From: CALDTK01 sp965215215
GTDB taxonomy: Bacteria > Bacteroidota > Bacteroidia > Chitinophagales > Saprospiraceae
NCBI GenBank assembly: GCA_965215215.1
Contig: OZ244043.1
Location: forward strand, 3,286,001-3,350,000
DNA: 64,000 nucleotides
Direction of reading: 5' to 3'
Made by a program: the position numbers and the translations under genes. The notes below the pieces were generated by a model. That model made no database searches. It worked only from the letters and a program-made list of their open reading frames with translations, and was not told the origin of the DNA. Position 1 is the first letter of the stretch, and each line of letters starts with the position of its first letter. Below, piece after piece: positions 48,265 through 56,393 of this stretch.

Positions 48265-50253
48265 CTAATTGAACAGAAAGAACGAAACCCCGAACCGGAG
48301 GTAGGTTCGGAGCGGCTTCGCCCCGCCGCGTACCTCGGGATAGTCCCTCACGGTTAGCGGCGGGTCGTCGGGTGCGTTGACCAACAAGTTGTCCAGCCGT
48401 ACGAAGGCCTTGAAGCTTTGCACCTTGAAGGCTACGAAGGCATCGGCGCTAAACTGCCAGTCCCTGTTCGCTGCCCCGTCGCCGAGGTAGAACACGCCCG
48501 TGAGCGGTGAATAGTCGTAGAGGTCCGCCGGGCTTCTAACCCACCCGTCCAGGCCGGCCATTAAATTGAGTCTGCGCTTGAGGATGCGCAAATCGACGTA
48601 GGCGCTGTGCTGAGCGGTGTAGCTCGGGAGCCGTACGGCGCGGCCGCTGAGTTGCGCGCGCGCCACCGCGCGGTTGGCCAGCACGAGCGGGCCGAGCTGC
48701 ACCGGTGCGTCCAGCTCCAGGGTAGGTATGGGCGCGATCGTGCCACTTCCCCGCGCCAGCTGGTCGGCCCCGTACACCGTCGCGTCGAGGTAGGCGTCCA
48801 AGTAGCCGCGCAGCAGGATCCCGGTAGGTACCCAAAGCAGGCTTCCGCCAAAACGCGTGTGCGTACTCACCGGTACCGAGCGATCGGCGACCAGCTCGCC
48901 GTTCACGAAGGCGCGTTCGGCGGACCAGGGAGCCTCGCTTCGCTCGAGCAGCGCTTCGGCACTCAGGTTGAACTGCTCTCGGAACGTCCAGCCGAGCGAA
49001 CCGAGCAGTTTGCCCTGACCGGCGCGCTCTCCGAGGGCGATGTCCGCCTCCGCGTTCAAACTAAAATCATTTAGCACTTCGCCAGCGAGCTTACCGGATA
49101 AGCCGAGTAAGGTTTGCTTCGAGTCGGACTGGGTTTCGAAAGCGAACCGCTGTTGGCCGGCGTAGACGCCCGCCTGAAAATTGAACCCAAATCGTGCGTC
49201 CACTCTCGGATCGAGGAAGTACTCCAGGTTCGCCTGGCCGACGAGCGAGGATTCCTCGAAGGCGTAACGGAGTCCGCGGTCGTCTACCAGAAAGCCCTCG
49301 TGCTGCTCGCTGAATCTCGCTAGCTGCGCGGAGTCGACCGGGATGTTCGCCGTGTGGCGCGTTCGACCGCGTCCGTAGTCCGCCCCAACGCTCGCCGACC
49401 AACCCGACGCCGCCGAATCTAGCTGCTGTCGCAAAAACGTCCGGTGTAGTAGATGGTAGTTGGAATGGCGTTCCTCACTCCGACTGCCCGTAAACTTGGG
49501 GTCGAGGAAACCTGGATCGTCCGGAAAGGTGGGGTCGTCCGCCTCCGCCTCGATGGGGTAGAGGTAGCCGCCGGAAGTGCTGTAGCCCGCGCTGCCCAAG
49601 CGTATCCAGGCGTAGCTACGGTGGCGGGAGCTGTCGGGTACGTGCGCTAGTGTCGCTCCGAGGCTAACGCGGTCGGCCGCGGACTCGGGGTATCGATTCC
49701 GCGTCCCCCCCTGGTAGATGTTCCGGTAGTCGAAGCCCAGTCTCCAACCTTCGGCGAAAGACCTGCCGAACAGGCCCTGGAACTGACCATCGTCGATTTC
49801 GCCCCCCTGGTCGTAAGCCGTGTAGCTAAACGGCACGTTGGCCTCGAAGTACGGCGCTGCCGGATCCAGGTAACCGGGGTGCTCGCGCTGGGTGGTGGGC
49901 CGAAGCCTGGTGTACGGGGTCCCGAGGACAGGATTCAGCGTCGCCGGCTGAGCGAGACTATTGAGCGAGACGTAATCCGGACCGAACGCCTGCACGGGAT
50001 CGTAACGGACGTAGGCGAGGTCGAGCAGGCTGTCCGTGAGGCCCCGGTAGGCGACGGGAAACTGCGGGTCGTAGCGTAGGAGTATGACGGTATCCGGCCG
50101 CAGGAGGGAACTGTTCGCAACGTCCTGCGTCGAGTCGCGGTCGCTCGGCAGGCGCTGTCGATCGTCGTTCCGTGGGATGATCTGCGCGTCCGCGCTGACC
50201 GCAACCAGCGTCAGGATCAGTAAAGCGCAAGTGAAACGGGGGCGGAAGGACAT
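48265..50253 (-). CDS. Putative porin, large outer-membrane beta-barrel
   Basis: 662 residues with a signal peptide (MSFRPRFTCALLILTLVAVSADAQ) and then about 600 residues of alternating hydrophobic strands and polar loops with a terminal Phe-rich strand (KPLRTYLRFGVSFFLFN). The stretch AAPYFEANVPFSYTAYDQGGEIDDGQFQGLFGRSFAEGWRLGFDYRNIYQGGTRNRY resembles the Bacteroidota putative-porin family (Porin_10-like). Substrate is unknown. It is divergent from rlmB with an 83-base spacer and convergent with the LOG gene 19 bases away. Confidence 0.8.
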   Translation of the reverse strand: MSFRPRFTCALLILTLVAVSADAQIIPRNDDRQRLPSDRDSTQDVANSSLLRPDTVILLRYDPQFPVAYRGLTDSLLDLAYVRYDPVQAFGPDYVSLNSLAQPATLNPVLGTPYTRLRPTTQREHPGYLDPAAPYFEANVPFSYTAYDQGGEIDDGQFQGLFGRSFAEGWRLGFDYRNIYQGGTRNRYPESAADRVSLGATLAHVPDSSRHRSYAWIRLGSAGYSTSGGYLYPIEAEADDPTFPDDPGFLDPKFTGSRSEERHSNYHLLHRTFLRQQLDSAASGWSASVGADYGRGRTRHTANIPVDSAQLARFSEQHEGFLVDDRGLRYAFEESSLVGQANLEYFLDPRVDARFGFNFQAGVYAGQQRFAFETQSDSKQTLLGLSGKLAGEVLNDFSLNAEADIALGERAGQGKLLGSLGWTFREQFNLSAEALLERSEAPWSAERAFVNGELVADRSVPVSTHTRFGGSLLWVPTGILLRGYLDAYLDATVYGADQLARGSGTIAPIPTLELDAPVQLGPLVLANRAVARAQLSGRAVRLPSYTAQHSAYVDLRILKRRLNLMAGLDGWVRSPADLYDYSPLTGVFYLGDGAANRDWQFSADAFVAFKVQSFKAFVRLDNLLVNAPDDPPLTVRDYPEVRGGAKPLRTYLRFGVSFFLFN

Positions 50254-50321
50254 GCGGACGGCGAAACTAGGCCGCGGGGTATACGGCGGAAGTGTTTGAA
50301 CGCAGCTAGCCGAATGTTTGG

Positions 50322-50329
50322 CACCTTGC
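50322..50329 (+). promoter_or_regulatory. Candidate -7 promoter element of rlmB
   Basis: CACCTTGC lies 7 bases before the rlmB ATG and resembles the CACCTTT/TACCTTY elements upstream of other genes here. If used, the transcript would begin at or next to the ATG (leaderless). Weak on its own. Confidence 0.3.
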
Positions 50330-50336
50330 GGGCGCT

Positions 50337-51146
50337 ATGGGGCAATCCGCTAAAATATACGGCCGTCGACCGGTCGAGGAAGCATTTGCTTCCGGACAAC
50401 GATTCGAGCAAGTTTGGTTAGACGAGCGCGTGGGGGGCGACTTCGCCGAAGAGGTGCGCCGGCTGTGCGGTGCGGCCAACGTACCGCTCAAGTACGTCCC
50501 CCGTTACCAGCTCGATAAGTTGATCTCCGAAAACCACCAGGGGATCGTCGCGCAGGTCGGCCTGGTCGATTACGCGACCCCGGAAGAGTTGATCACCGCC
50601 GCTGAAGCGGGCGGCTTCCTCCTCCTGCTCGACGGCGTAACCGACGTACGCAACTTCGGCGCCATCGCGCGCACGGCCTACGTGGCGGGGTGCAAGGGGT
50701 TGATTATCGCGCAAAAGCAACGCGCTCCAATCAATGCGGCCGCCGTGAAAGCCTCCGCGGGGGCGCTCTCGCACCTCCCGGTAGCTCGGGTGGGCAGCCT
50801 GGGTACGTTTATTCGTTTGCTGCGGTCACGCGGGTTTGTGGTCGCGTGCGTGGAGGGTCGCGGGAAACGGGAGTTGGAGTCGGTCGACCTACTCGGATCG
50901 CCGGCGGCCTTCGTCCTCGGTTCGGAGGGGAGTGGTGTGACGTCTGCCGTTCGCAAAGCGTCGACGACGGTGGTGCGGTTACCGCAGGCGACCGACTTCG
51001 ACAGCTACAACGTCTCCGTTGCGGCGGGTATGTTGGCTTACGAGTTCCTGCGGCAAAATATCGGATTACGCGTTGCGGAGGAAACGGCCCCACCGGCTAC
51101 CGAAGGCACCGTGGAGGGACCCGGAACGAGTGACCTAGAAGCTTAG
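50337..51146 (+). CDS. rlmB: 23S rRNA 2'-O-methyltransferase of the RlmB/TrmH (SPOUT) family
   Basis: 269 residues. The N-terminal substrate-binding domain begins AKIYGRRPVEEAFASGQRFEQVWLDE and ends NHQGIVAQVGLVDY. The SPOUT catalytic domain carries the three motifs LLDGVTDVRNFGAIARTAY, AAFVLGSEGSGVTSAVRKASTTVVRLPQ and FDSYNVSVAAGMLAYEFLRQ, which form the knot that binds S-adenosylmethionine. RlmB methylates G2251 in E. coli 23S rRNA; TrmH-like substrates are an alternative. The last 20 residues are a variable acidic tail. Confidence 0.92.
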   Translation: MGQSAKIYGRRPVEEAFASGQRFEQVWLDERVGGDFAEEVRRLCGAANVPLKYVPRYQLDKLISENHQGIVAQVGLVDYATPEELITAAEAGGFLLLLDGVTDVRNFGAIARTAYVAGCKGLIIAQKQRAPINAAAVKASAGALSHLPVARVGSLGTFIRLLRSRGFVVACVEGRGKRELESVDLLGSPAAFVLGSEGSGVTSAVRKASTTVVRLPQATDFDSYNVSVAAGMLAYEFLRQNIGLRVAEETAPPATEGTVEGPGTSDLEA

Positions 51147-51169
51147 CGGCCGCTTTAACGACCACGAAA

Positions 51170-51200
51170 GGGGCCGAACGACGTATAATCGTCCGACCCC
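51170..51200 (+). terminator. Imperfect terminator hairpin after rlmB
   Basis: GGGGCCGAACGA can pair with TCGTCCGACCCC with two mismatches around a seven-base loop, 23 bases past the rlmB stop. It lies between convergent genes and could serve either strand. Confidence 0.4.
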
Positions 51201-51273
51201 GCAGAGAATCGAAATACATTGAGGGTGAGCTCGGTCCGTAGCCACCCGGTGTGGGAGCGCTACGATCGAGAGC

Positions 51274-52011
51274 TCAAAGGGCGCTAATCCGCCGCAGCAC
51301 GCGGTAGAGCTGGGTGCGCTCGGTTACGTCCTCCACGAAGGGATCGTGCTCGAGGTGGTTCGCGCTGATCAGCTTGAGCTGAGTTACGCGGCCCCGGCGA
51401 TCGGTAATCGGGCGGACGTACTTGATCCAAACCGAGCCGTTGGACTTTACCGCGTAGATATCGTTCTCGCGAATGCGCTTGAGGCTATCCACAGCCTTAC
51501 AAATAACCACGTCGCCGTCGGTGATGACGGGCTCCATCGAGTTACCGTTGATCGGGAAAGCGACGAGGTCCTCGCCGTTGAGCCCCGGGATGCTGAAGTA
51601 CTCGGATTCCACCTCCCGGGCAACCGCCCCGGAGTCGGTAGCGAATCCGGCGAACGCATCGAAGGAGGTGTAGCGGATCCGACCTTCCATCGCCATCGCG
51701 TTGGCCACCGACGGGGGGACCGCCGGGGTTAGATCGAAGGGTGAGCCCACGCCATCGAGCATGTACGATTCGGAGATCCCGAACTCCCGGCACAGCGTGC
51801 GGGCTTGCGAGTAGGAGATAACTCGCTTGTCGGAAGGATTGAGGTACGCACGAATGATGTGTCCGTAGCTGCGGTTGCCGAGCAGCTTCTCGGCGAAATC
51901 GCCCATGCCCCGACCGCCACGGTCGTTCTTGACGATCACTCCCCGCTCTTCGAGGAGGGCGAAAACGACGCGAAAGCGGTCGTTGAGTTCAATACGGTCC
52001 GGAGTAATCAT
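51274..52011 (-). CDS. S24/LexA-like transcriptional regulator with N-terminal helix-turn-helix
   Basis: 245 residues. The first 90 are helical and look like a divergent HTH (YSQARTLCREFGISESYMLDG). The C-terminal S24 domain has the catalytic serine in PINGNSMEPVITDGDVVICKAVDS (Ser158) and the likely lysine in VWIKYVRPI (Lys197). An Ala-Gly pair at residues 121-122 (DAFAGF) is where LexA/CI proteins self-cleave. It resembles phage CI-type or SOS-responsive repressors. It is divergent from parA, and no other phage genes are nearby, so it may regulate the partition locus or damage response. Confidence 0.85.
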   Translation of the reverse strand: MITPDRIELNDRFRVVFALLEERGVIVKNDRGGRGMGDFAEKLLGNRSYGHIIRAYLNPSDKRVISYSQARTLCREFGISESYMLDGVGSPFDLTPAVPPSVANAMAMEGRIRYTSFDAFAGFATDSGAVAREVESEYFSIPGLNGEDLVAFPINGNSMEPVITDGDVVICKAVDSLKRIRENDIYAVKSNGSVWIKYVRPITDRRGRVTQLKLISANHLEHDPFVEDVTERTQLYRVLRRISAL

Positions 52012-52406
52012 GTTTTTGTGTTATGCCTACCGCAAATTAAAACAAATTGTAGGTGAAGGAACAAACACATTTATAGATTTCTGCCTTTTTACCGCATCTG
52101 TTCGGTAGGAAGAAGAGCGAATCAGCCTTCTACCGCGACCTCGGAGGCCTCGCTGGATGGGGGTTGACGAGTTTTGGCGAAAGCCAGACCCGACGGGCGA
52201 GCGCATTTGACATCATTTTCCACACGCCGGTAACCGTCGGAGAATGTGGACAAGCGACTCCGTTGGTCGGAAGTCCGGCTTGGCGATGTCGACGCATTTG
52301 TTCGAGAAATGCGGTGATTCTCTACTTCGTATGATGGAAAGTGTGGATATCTATGTGCACCTTAGGGCCGAAACACTAACACACTGGAACACACGCACGA
52401 AACACT
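52012..52406. promoter_or_regulatory. 395-base spacer with AT-rich stretch, DnaA-box-like motifs and repeats
   Basis: This is the divergent region between the S24 regulator and parA. Bases 52020-52110 are AT-rich. Three 9-mers resemble DnaA boxes: TTTTCCACA (52216-52224), TGTGGACAA (52245-52253, complement TTGTCCACA) and TGTGGATAT (52342-52350, complement ATATCCACA). The first two face each other as an inverted repeat. CCTAC...GTAGG arms lie close to the S24 start. Possible roles are an origin-like or DnaA-regulated element, a partition site, or operators. Which of these applies cannot be settled from sequence alone. Confidence 0.5.
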
Positions 52407-52407
52407 A
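52370..52407 (+). repeat. Short direct repeats immediately upstream of parA
   Basis: GAAACACTA occurs at 52370-52378 and again at 52399-52407, with two further AACAC units between them. The second copy includes the A of the parA ATG. Tandem short repeats directly before a parA/RHH operon are the usual operator and centromere format of such systems. A role here is inferred. Confidence 0.45.
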
Positions 52408-53315
52408 TGGCAACTGTAATTTCTCTGCTCAATCACAAGGGTGGCGTCGGTAAGACTACTTCCGCAATCAACATTGGCGCCGGCCTGGTGGAGCTCGGCA
52501 AGAAGGTGCTGCTGCTCGATCTCGACCCACAGGCCAACCTCACGGTCTCACTCGGTATCCAGCGCCAGAAGGTCACGATTTACGAATCGCTCCGCGGCGA
52601 GGCCGAATTAGCTCCGTTTAGCTACAAGTCCAACTTCGACGTAATTACCTCCTCGCTCGACCTCTCGGGGGCCGAAATGGAGCTCGTGAACGAGCCGGGC
52701 CGCGAATTCTTACTGCGTGCCCTCTTCGAGCCGATCCAGGACGAGTACGATTACATCATCATCGACTGCCCACCGAGCTTGGGGCTACTCACGCTGAACG
52801 CGCTGACGAGCTCCGACTTCGTTTACATCCCACTGCAAACCGAATTCCTCGCGCTGCAGGGCGTTGCGAAGATCAAGCAGGTCATCGACAAGGTCCGTTT
52901 CCGCCTCAACAAGAAGCTCGAGGTAGGCGGTGTGATCGCCACGATGTTCGACGCGCGCAAGGTGCTCAACCGCGACGTGGTCTCGACCATCCGCAAGTAC
53001 TTCGGCGACCGCGTGTTCGAGACGATGATCCGCAACAACGTATCCCTCGCCGAGGCTCCGGCCCAGCGGATGGACATTTTTACCTACAGCCCGAAATCCA
53101 ACGGCGCGCTCGACTACCTCGAGCTGTGCAAGGAGATCATCGCGCGCACCACGGGCGAGGAATCAGCTCCGGCGGTAGCAACGACCGAGCGCTTCTCTAC
53201 GGCCTCGAGTCGCGCGCCGCTCGCCCCCGTAGAGTCGGCCCCACAACATCCGCGCGGGACCGTGGCGGAGCAGAAGGAGGAACCCATTCAAGTCGCCGCC
53301 GGACTTCAGTCCTAG
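52407..53315 (+). CDS. parA: ParA-family partition ATPase
   Basis: 302 residues. The deviant Walker A motif of the family is at residues 10-18 (HKGGVGKTT), with Walker A' LLLDLDPQANLT and Walker B YDYIIIDCPPSLGLLTLNAL. The following FVYIPLQTEFLALQGVAKI and ARKVLNRDVVSTIRKYFGDRVFETMIRNNVSLAEAPA complete the fold. There is no N-terminal HTH, so it is the small chromosomal type. A 45-residue unstructured tail rich in Pro, Ser and Ala follows the core. Its partner is the RHH-type gene 75 bases downstream rather than a classical parB. Confidence 0.95.
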   Translation: MATVISLLNHKGGVGKTTSAINIGAGLVELGKKVLLLDLDPQANLTVSLGIQRQKVTIYESLRGEAELAPFSYKSNFDVITSSLDLSGAEMELVNEPGREFLLRALFEPIQDEYDYIIIDCPPSLGLLTLNALTSSDFVYIPLQTEFLALQGVAKIKQVIDKVRFRLNKKLEVGGVIATMFDARKVLNRDVVSTIRKYFGDRVFETMIRNNVSLAEAPAQRMDIFTYSPKSNGALDYLELCKEIIARTTGEESAPAVATTERFSTASSRAPLAPVESAPQHPRGTVAEQKEEPIQVAAGLQS

Positions 53316-53390
53316 CCGCATTCGCACCCAACCTCCTCTAGATAACACGCGGCAGTTTGGCCTTCGCGTCAAGCCCGACCAAAAGCGAAT

Positions 53391-53975
53391 GTGGTGAGCA
53401 AGAAAAAATTTAGCAGCGGCCTCGACAGCATGTTCAGTGCGGAGTCGCGGGCCGAACCCAACATAGACGACAGCCCCTGGCTCTTAGAAACGACGGCCCC
53501 CGAAACCGCGGAGGCTGAGCGCCCGGCGCGTACCCGCCGCGTGCGGTCCGCGAGGCCCGGGAAGAGCTTCGGTACCGACATCGACGACCTGTTTGCCGCG
53601 GCCATCGGGGCGGTTAAGGAACAGGGGACGGATCTCTCGACCCTCGGCGAGGTAGCCGTGATCACCGAGCTGCAAACCGGTGAGACGGAAGCCGATCCCA
53701 TCCTGGAGCGCAGTGTGCCGGCCCGCCTGGGCGGTATCGACGGCATCATCCGCGATACCACCGACGGTAAGGCGAACGAGCAGTTCGAGCGCAAGCAGGC
53801 CAAGAATACGGTCAAGAGCAAGCGGGTCACCTTCACCTACGACCGCGGCAACTTCGCGAAGCTCAAGGCGATCGCCCGCGACGAGGGTTCGTACCTCAAG
53901 GACATCATGAGTCACCTGCTCAACGACTACATCAACGCCCGGCTGGAAGCGGAGCGAGAGCCTTCGCTCTCGTAG
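53391..53975 (+). CDS. Probable ribbon-helix-helix partner of ParA (centromere-binding type)
   Basis: 194 residues with GTG start (a second GTG is the next codon). The N-terminus VSKKKFSSGLDSMFS resembles the basic GLDALF-type peptide with which ParB proteins stimulate ParA. The middle is low in predicted structure and contains a second FGTDIDDLF patch. The C-terminus reads VKSKRVTFTYDRGNFAKLKAIARDEGSYLKDIMSHLLNDYINARL. I read this as one beta strand and two helices of a ribbon-helix-helix domain, as in ParG or omega. No ParB/Spo0J domain is present. The function is inferred from the parA neighbour; Bacteroidota annotations may call it hypothetical. Confidence 0.65.
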   Translation: MVSKKKFSSGLDSMFSAESRAEPNIDDSPWLLETTAPETAEAERPARTRRVRSARPGKSFGTDIDDLFAAAIGAVKEQGTDLSTLGEVAVITELQTGETEADPILERSVPARLGGIDGIIRDTTDGKANEQFERKQAKNTVKSKRVTFTYDRGNFAKLKAIARDEGSYLKDIMSHLLNDYINARLEAEREPSLS

Positions 53976-54005
53976 GCATCGCAAGCCTCCGCGAACGACC
54001 TGATC

Positions 54006-54046
54006 CGCCCTCACCTCGCCGGCAAGCGGGTGGGGGCGTTTCATTT
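54006..54046 (+). terminator. Intrinsic terminator after the partition genes
   Basis: CGCCC, CACC and CGC pair with GCG, GGTG and GGGCG across 54006-54038 with small mismatches, followed by TTTCATTT. It ends 8-9 bases before the nitroreductase ATG at 54055. Confidence 0.65.
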
Positions 54047-54054
54047 GTAACGCC

Positions 54055-54729
54055 ATGACCGAGCACCCGCCCCCTCCCTTCGTCCCGTACGAAGCCCCCC
54101 GCTTCTCGCCCGCGGAGAGTTTGTCGCGGGCGGAGGCTTTCGCCACGTACCTGAGTCGCCGCCGCTCGCTGCGCGAGTTCGCGGCCACGCCCGTCCCGCG
54201 TGCGCTGATCGAGTCCCTGCTGATCGCCGCCGGGAGCGCCCCAAGTGGTGCACACAAGCAGCCGTGGACCTTCTGTGCCGTCTCTAACTCGGACCTTAAG
54301 ACTCAACTCCGACAGGCCGCCGAGCGCGAGGAGTACGAGAATTACCACGGCCGCATGAGCGAGGAGTGGCTCGAGGACCTCGTCCCTTTCGGTACCGATT
54401 GGCGTAAACCGTTTCTGGAGGTGGCGCCCTGGCTCATCGTCGTGTTCAAGCACGTGTACGAGCGGCAAGCGGACGGGCAGCGCGCCAAGAATTACTACGT
54501 CAACGAGTCGGTCGGCATCGCGAGCGGCATGTTGCTGACTGCCATTCACCAAGCTGGCCTAGTGGCGCTCACGCACACGCCGAGCCCGATGAACTTCCTC
54601 GGCGAGCTCCTCGGGCGGCCGGCGAACGAGCGCCCGTTCCTACTTATTCCAATTGGGTATCCTGCCGAAAGGGCCAAAGTACCGGCGCTTGCGCGAAAAC
54701 GGCTTGCGGAAATCAGTGTGTTCTACTGA
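54055..54729 (+). CDS. Nitroreductase family flavoprotein, iodotyrosine-deiodinase-like
   Basis: 224 residues. FMN-binding landmarks are SRRRSLREFAATPVPRALIESLLIAAGSAPSGAHKQPWTFCAVS and GIASGMLLTAIHQAGLVALTHTPSPMNFLGELLGRPANERPFLLIPIGYPA. The insertion EREEYENYHGRMSEEWLEDLVPFGTDWRKPFLEVAPWLIVVF with the ExxxYxxR-like lid is characteristic of the IYD subfamily, which removes halogens from tyrosine derivatives. The in vivo substrate in this organism is unknown. Its stop overlaps the convergent membrane-protein gene by seven bases. Confidence 0.9.
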   Translation: MTEHPPPPFVPYEAPRFSPAESLSRAEAFATYLSRRRSLREFAATPVPRALIESLLIAAGSAPSGAHKQPWTFCAVSNSDLKTQLRQAAEREEYENYHGRMSEEWLEDLVPFGTDWRKPFLEVAPWLIVVFKHVYERQADGQRAKNYYVNESVGIASGMLLTAIHQAGLVALTHTPSPMNFLGELLGRPANERPFLLIPIGYPAERAKVPALARKRLAEISVFY

Positions 54730-56393
54730 TTATACAGCGGCTGCGGACTGTCAGGAGTGGGATAGGGTAGGCGAGTGAAATGAAGGCCGGTTTGATAAAG
54801 GAAAATAGCATTAGGCGGTGGTGGAGTATCCCACACCACCTCGTAGTGATACTCCTTTAGCGACAGAGCAAATCCGCCCCGTTCGTCACTGAAGTCGGTT
54901 AGTCCGAACCTTCCGCGCCACCACCATCCGCCGGCCGACTTTAGAGATACGTAGAGCTTCTTGTTGCCCCACTCTGCGTAGACTGTGTCTAATACGGATC
55001 CTGCGTTAAATTGAGCTAGCTCGAAAGGTTGCTCCGGTAAAGCTCGTCTTTCTAAAGTTTTCTGTTGTGATGCAATGTTTACGCGGTTCGAGCGAAAGTT
55101 TGCGAACACAGGTGCGCCGATCGCATTGGTAGCGTAACCGAGAAGGTATACCGGGCCGGTGCTCGTACCGACCTCAGCCCTGTACGAGTTCAGCAAACCA
55201 GTTTCCAAATCCGCCGAAAGGTGCCAAGCAGTGAGCGGTTTGCGGATAAACACCAAACTTAATACCACCAGTCCGGCCCCTATCGCTACGCCCAGTCGGC
55301 GGGGCAATAAAGCACAGGCCGACGCTAAGCCCGCCGCTACAAAAGCTCCGGGTAAAAATCCGAGTCGATCGCCGCTTACCCAAAGTAAATCGTAAAAGAA
55401 CAGCGGCGCTATTACCGCCGTAGCCGCCCCCATCAGCCAAAGCCAAAGCAGGAGCATAACCCACGGGGCGCCGCGATGCAGCTGGGCCGCCAGTACCGCA
55501 AGACCAGCGGCGCCGGCTGACAAGCCGTACAAAATCAACAAAACGAGTGGTTTGGCCAGCCATGCCGTAATCTTTACCACCAGGCTATAGGTCCACAGTC
55601 GGTAGTGCAGTCCGGTTCGGGCCGCCCAGCGCCAGGGTGCGGCCAGCACCTCGGTCGCCGGAAGGGCGGTAACCGCATCGGAGCCGTAGTGCCCTATCCA
55701 CGCTCCCATCGTAAGTTTCGTGAGCGTAAGGTGGATAGCGATTGCACCCGCCGCGAGCAGCGGCGGCCAAACGACTTGCGTCCAGGTACCATCGCCGTAA
55801 CGCCACTTGGCCCAGAGTCCACCCCCCGCGAGCGCGAGCGGGAGTCCATACCCAAGTTCCAAACTGAACACCCCTACGAGTGCAAGCAAACCGACGGTGG
55901 CGAGGTGCCGTCGCTTCCCGTCTCGTAGGTAAGCGAACGTAGAGAGTAGTGTTGTAAACCAGATAATCGCGCTCACGACGTAGTGGAGGCACACCCGCCA
56001 CACCAGCACTTCCGTATTCGTCGGTGAGACCGTCCAGAGGAGGGCGCCCAGCATACCGAACACGGCAGGTGCCGCAATCCCTTCGCGCCCGAGTACCTGC
56101 GTAATAAGTCGCGCCAGCAGTATGGCCGCGCCAACGAACGCCAACCCCGTTAGCCCGAACACGAGCCACTCACTCCCCGAGCGGAGCCAAACCGTGAGCC
56201 ACATCATGAGCGCGTAGAGCTCCAGGTGACCTGCGTAATCGTAGGCGTGCCAGGCTCCGGCAAACCCACCCGCATCGACGCGTACCGACCAGTTGATGTA
56301 ATCCTCCACGTAGCCCGCGTCGACCAACCCTGCGTACACAACGACGTACGCCACCGCCACAACCGCCCCCACGTACCCGTCGTTACGGCGCAT
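54723..56393 (-). CDS. Polytopic membrane protein, glycosyltransferase-39/mannosyltransferase-like layout
   Basis: About 556 residues from the ATG at 56393 (MRRNDGYVGAVVAVAYVVVYAGLVDAGY); the longer frame upstream runs through the M43 gene and is rejected. About ten hydrophobic segments extend to residue 410, followed by a soluble C-terminal domain. The first loop (DYINWSVRVDAGGFAGAWHAYDYAGH) and WTVSPTNTEVLVWRVCLHYVVSA recall lipid-linked-sugar glycosyltransferases of the GT-C fold, but I cannot point to a firm family motif. Its start overlaps the M43 protease gene by 11 bases, so they are cotranscribed. Function unassigned. Confidence 0.7.
   Translation of the reverse strand: MRRNDGYVGAVVAVAYVVVYAGLVDAGYVEDYINWSVRVDAGGFAGAWHAYDYAGHLELYALMMWLTVWLRSGSEWLVFGLTGLAFVGAAILLARLITQVLGREGIAAPAVFGMLGALLWTVSPTNTEVLVWRVCLHYVVSAIIWFTTLLSTFAYLRDGKRRHLATVGLLALVGVFSLELGYGLPLALAGGGLWAKWRYGDGTWTQVVWPPLLAAGAIAIHLTLTKLTMGAWIGHYGSDAVTALPATEVLAAPWRWAARTGLHYRLWTYSLVVKITAWLAKPLVLLILYGLSAGAAGLAVLAAQLHRGAPWVMLLLWLWLMGAATAVIAPLFFYDLLWVSGDRLGFLPGAFVAAGLASACALLPRRLGVAIGAGLVVLSLVFIRKPLTAWHLSADLETGLLNSYRAEVGTSTGPVYLLGYATNAIGAPVFANFRSNRVNIASQQKTLERRALPEQPFELAQFNAGSVLDTVYAEWGNKKLYVSLKSAGGWWWRGRFGLTDFSDERGGFALSLKEYHYEVVWDTPPPPNAIFLYQTGLHFTRLPYPTPDSPQPLYNQ

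Noticed and set aside
50318..50334. TTGGCACC... before rlmB as a third sigma-54 promoter
   Set aside because: GG and GC are ten bases apart, but the -12 part reads CGGGC instead of TTGCW, and it would leave no leader before the ATG.
51274..53975. The S24 regulator plus parA/RHH locus as an integrated plasmid or phage remnant
   Set aside because: No integrase, replication protein, attachment-site repeats or change in base composition at the edges; the neighbours are ordinary chromosomal genes.
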